Positions 61,928 to 64,000 of a stretch of DNA of 64,000 bases are shown in pieces. The notes beneath the pieces were generated by a model, which saw only the letters and a program-made list of their open reading frames with translations, ran no database searches and had not been told where the DNA came from. Both the position numbers and the translations under genes were made by a program. Source of the stretch: Aquipuribacter hungaricus (lineage in GTDB: Bacteria; Actinomycetota; Actinomycetes; Actinomycetales; JBBAYJ01); assembly GCF_042663885.1 (NCBI RefSeq), contig NZ_JBHSXV010000001.1, one strand, 5' to 3'. How positions within the stretch are numbered: the stretch's first letter is position 1; every line of letters starts with the position of its first letter.

Positions 61928-64000
61928 TCAGGCGTCGATCCGGTCGCGGTCGAGGTCGTCGGAGCGCTCGACGAGGAAGTCCTTGCGAGGGGCCACGTCG
62001 GAGCCCATGAGCAGCTCGAAGACGCGCTCGGCGGCCGCGGCGTCGGACACCCGGACCCGTCGCAGGGTCCGCCGCGACACGTCCATCGTCGTCTCGGCCA
62101 GCTGGTCGGCGTCCATCTCGCCCAGGCCCTTGTAGCGCTGCACCGGCTGCTTGACCGTCCGGTTCTTCTTCGCCGCCTCGCGCAGCACGCGGGCCAGCTC
62201 GGCGTCGGAGTACGTGTAGACGACCTCCTTGGTGGCGCCGGAACCGATGTCGAGGCGGTGCAGGGGCGGGACGGCCGCGAACACCCGGCCGGCGTCCACG
62301 AGGGGGCGCATGTAGCGGAAGAACAGCGTGAGCAGCAGGGTCCGGATGTGGGCGCCGTCCACGTCGGCGTCGGTCATGATCACGATGCGCCCGTACCGGA
62401 CGGCGTCCAGGTCGAACGTGCGGCCCGACCCGCCCCCGATGACCTGGATGATCGAGGCGCACTCGGCGTTGCGGAGCATGTCCGACACCGACGCCTTCTG
62501 GACGTTGAGGATCTTCCCGCGAATCGGCAGCAGCGCCTGGAACTCGGAGTCGCGGGCGCTCATGGCGGTGCCCAGGGCGCTGTCGCCCTCGACGATGAAC
62601 AGCTCGCTGCGCTCGGTGTCGCCGCTGCGGCAGTCCTTGAGCTTGGCCGGCAGCGAGCTGGACTCGAGGGCGTTCTTGCGCCGCTGGTTGTCCCGCTGCA
62701 CCCGGGCCGCGACCCGGGCGCGCATCTCGCCGACGACCTTCTCCAGCAGCGCCGCTGCATGGCCGCGGTCCTCGCGCCGGACGCTGGTGAGCCGGGCGGC
62801 GAGCTCGGTCTCCACGACCCGGGCGACGATGGCGCGCACGGCCGGCGTGCCGAGGACCTCCTTGGTCTGGCCCTCGAACTGCGGCTCGGGCAGCCGGACC
62901 GCGACGACGGCGGTGAGGCCGGCCTGGACGTCGTCCTTCTCGACCCGGTCCGAGCCGTCCTTGGCGGCGACCTTGAGCTTGCGGGCGTTGGCCTGCACCT
63001 GCCCGCGCAGCGTCTTCAGCAGCGCCTGCTCGAACCCGGCGAGGTGGCTGCCGCCGTGCGGCGTGGCGACGACGTTGACGAAGGAGCGGACCGTGGTCTC
63101 GTAGCCGGTCCCCCACCGGACGGCGACGTCGACCTCGCACGTGCGCTCGACCTCGCGGGACTCCAGCCGGCCCGTGGCGTCCAGGACGGGCACGGTCTCG
63201 GTGAAGGTGCCGCTGCCCTGCAGCCGCCAGGTGCCGGCGACCTCCTCGCCCTGGGCCAGGTAGTCGACGAACTCGGCGATGCCCCCGTCGAAGCGGAGCT
63301 CGTCGTGCAGCGGCTCCGGCCCGCGGGAGTCGTCGAGGGTGAGCGTGAGGCCGGGGACGATGTGCGCGGTCTGCCGCAGGCGCGCCAGCAGGTCGTCGCG
63401 CTCGAACCGTGCGCCGGCCACGAACACCTGCGGGTCGGGCCAGAACCGCACGCGGGTGCCGCTGCGGCCCCGGGCCATGCGCCCCGACACCCGCAGGCGC
63501 GACCCGTCGACGAACGGCGAGAAGGTCGACGCCGGACCGGGCCCGTCCGGGCCGGCGGGGTCGGCGAACTCCCCCGGCTCCCCGCGGCGGAAGCTCATGG
63601 CGTGGGTGCGCCCGCCGCGGTCCACCTCGACGTCCAGCCGCGAGGACAGCGCGTTGACGACGCTCGCGCCCACGCCGTGCAGGCCGCCGGAGGCCGCGTA
63701 GGACGCCCCGCCGAACTTCCCGCCCGCGTGGAGCTTGGTGTAGACGACCTCGACCCCCGTGAGGCCCGTGCGGGGCTCGATGTCCACGGGTACGCCGCGC
63801 CCGTCGTCGCGGACCTCGGCGGAGCCGTCCGGGTGCAGCAGAACCTCGACCCGGGTGGCGTGGCCGGCCAGCGCCTCGTCGACGGAGTTGTCGATGAGCT
63901 CCCACAGGCAGTGCATCAGGCCGCGCGTGTCGGTCGAGCCGATGTACATGCCGGGGCGCTTGCGGACCGCCTCGAGGCCCTCGAGGACCGACAGGTGGCG
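61928..64000 (-). CDS. parE: Type IIA topoisomerase subunit B (ParE/GyrB-like), partial
   Basis: About 690 residues; the 5' end runs past the window, the frame remaining open through HLSVLEGLEAVRKRPGMYIGSTD. ATPase (GHKL) motifs: ELIDNSVDEALAG with catalytic Glu, DDGRGVPVDI, GLHGVGASVVNALS. TOPRIM: VEGDSALGTAM and DADVDGAHIRTLLLTLFFR. The C-terminal block QRYKGLGEMDADQLAETTMD is intact. It is the partner of parC at 57200; only the two genes between separate them. Confidence 0.94.
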   Translation of the reverse strand, partial: RHLSVLEGLEAVRKRPGMYIGSTDTRGLMHCLWELIDNSVDEALAGHATRVEVLLHPDGSAEVRDDGRGVPVDIEPRTGLTGVEVVYTKLHAGGKFGGASYAASGGLHGVGASVVNALSSRLDVEVDRGGRTHAMSFRRGEPGEFADPAGPDGPGPASTFSPFVDGSRLRVSGRMARGRSGTRVRFWPDPQVFVAGARFERDDLLARLRQTAHIVPGLTLTLDDSRGPEPLHDELRFDGGIAEFVDYLAQGEEVAGTWRLQGSGTFTETVPVLDATGRLESREVERTCEVDVAVRWGTGYETTVRSFVNVVATPHGGSHLAGFEQALLKTLRGQVQANARKLKVAAKDGSDRVEKDDVQAGLTAVVAVRLPEPQFEGQTKEVLGTPAVRAIVARVVETELAARLTSVRREDRGHAAALLEKVVGEMRARVAARVQRDNQRRKNALESSSLPAKLKDCRSGDTERSELFIVEGDSALGTAMSARDSEFQALLPIRGKILNVQKASVSDMLRNAECASIIQVIGGGSGRTFDLDAVRYGRIVIMTDADVDGAHIRTLLLTLFFRYMRPLVDAGRVFAAVPPLHRLDIGSGATKEVVYTYSDAELARVLREAAKKNRTVKQPVQRYKGLGEMDADQLAETTMDVSRRTLRRVRVSDAAAAERVFELLMGSDVAPRKDFLVERSDDLDRDRIDA

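Overview
This is a very GC-rich stretch of chromosome from an actinobacterium (Actinomycetota). The gene content fits: an F420 biosynthesis gene (fbiC), two F420-type flavin oxidoreductase family proteins, SepH, the actinobacterial families DUF3093, DUF3159, DUF3710, DUF4193 and DUF5998, a CeoB/CeoC-like TrkA pair and a ferrochelatase with C-terminal cluster cysteines. GTG starts are common, stop/start overlaps (GTGA, ATGA, TGATG) are frequent, and many genes have a TANNNT box about 6 nt before the start codon, the signature of leaderless transcripts. Genus cannot be fixed from the sequence. I see no tRNA, rRNA, insertion sequence, phage or CRISPR.

Layout. 1-8.9 kb is mixed accessory metabolism: a partial gene, DinB-like protein, dihydroxyacetone kinase, a UvrA-like ATPase with an SDR, a hydrolase/MarR pair, and a divergent TetR/NmrA pair. 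8.9-12.2 kb holds an unusual secreted NlpC/P60-DUF4214 protein facing a degenerate asparagine-synthase-like gene. 12.2-18.5 kb has argG with an operator-like palindrome, a WYL regulator, small membrane proteins and a kinase/Eis-like pair. 19.1-24.0 kb is a three-gene set for the dipeptide osmolyte N-acetylglutaminylglutamine amide (NAGGN). 24-26 kb has the end of histidine biosynthesis (hisE-hisG). 26-32.9 kb has fbiC and a complete riboflavin operon (ribD-ribE-ribBA-ribH) behind an FMN riboswitch; the two pathways are linked because F420 is built on an intermediate of riboflavin synthesis. 33-36.3 kb is a xylose-type sugar ABC transporter, followed by aconitase. 39.4-44.3 kb couples an RNA methyltransferase, a KimA-like APC transporter and two TrkA proteins, which I read as potassium handling. 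44.3-54.4 kb is a conserved actinobacterial housekeeping block (dut, DUF families, inositol monophosphatase, ferrochelatase, sepH, tdk). 54.5-64 kb has a GNAT/acyl-CoA synthetase fusion and the two subunits of a type IIA topoisomerase.

The most important caution is that three conserved genes in one 13-kb segment carry reading-frame breaks: aconitase (at 38880/38881), fbiC (at about 28472) and an F420-type oxidoreductase (between 25690 and 25707). Two can each be repaired by adding one C. Because aconitase is hard to lose and its two halves are otherwise perfect, consensus errors are the likeliest explanation, but the fact that two of the three lie in F420 functions deserves checking.
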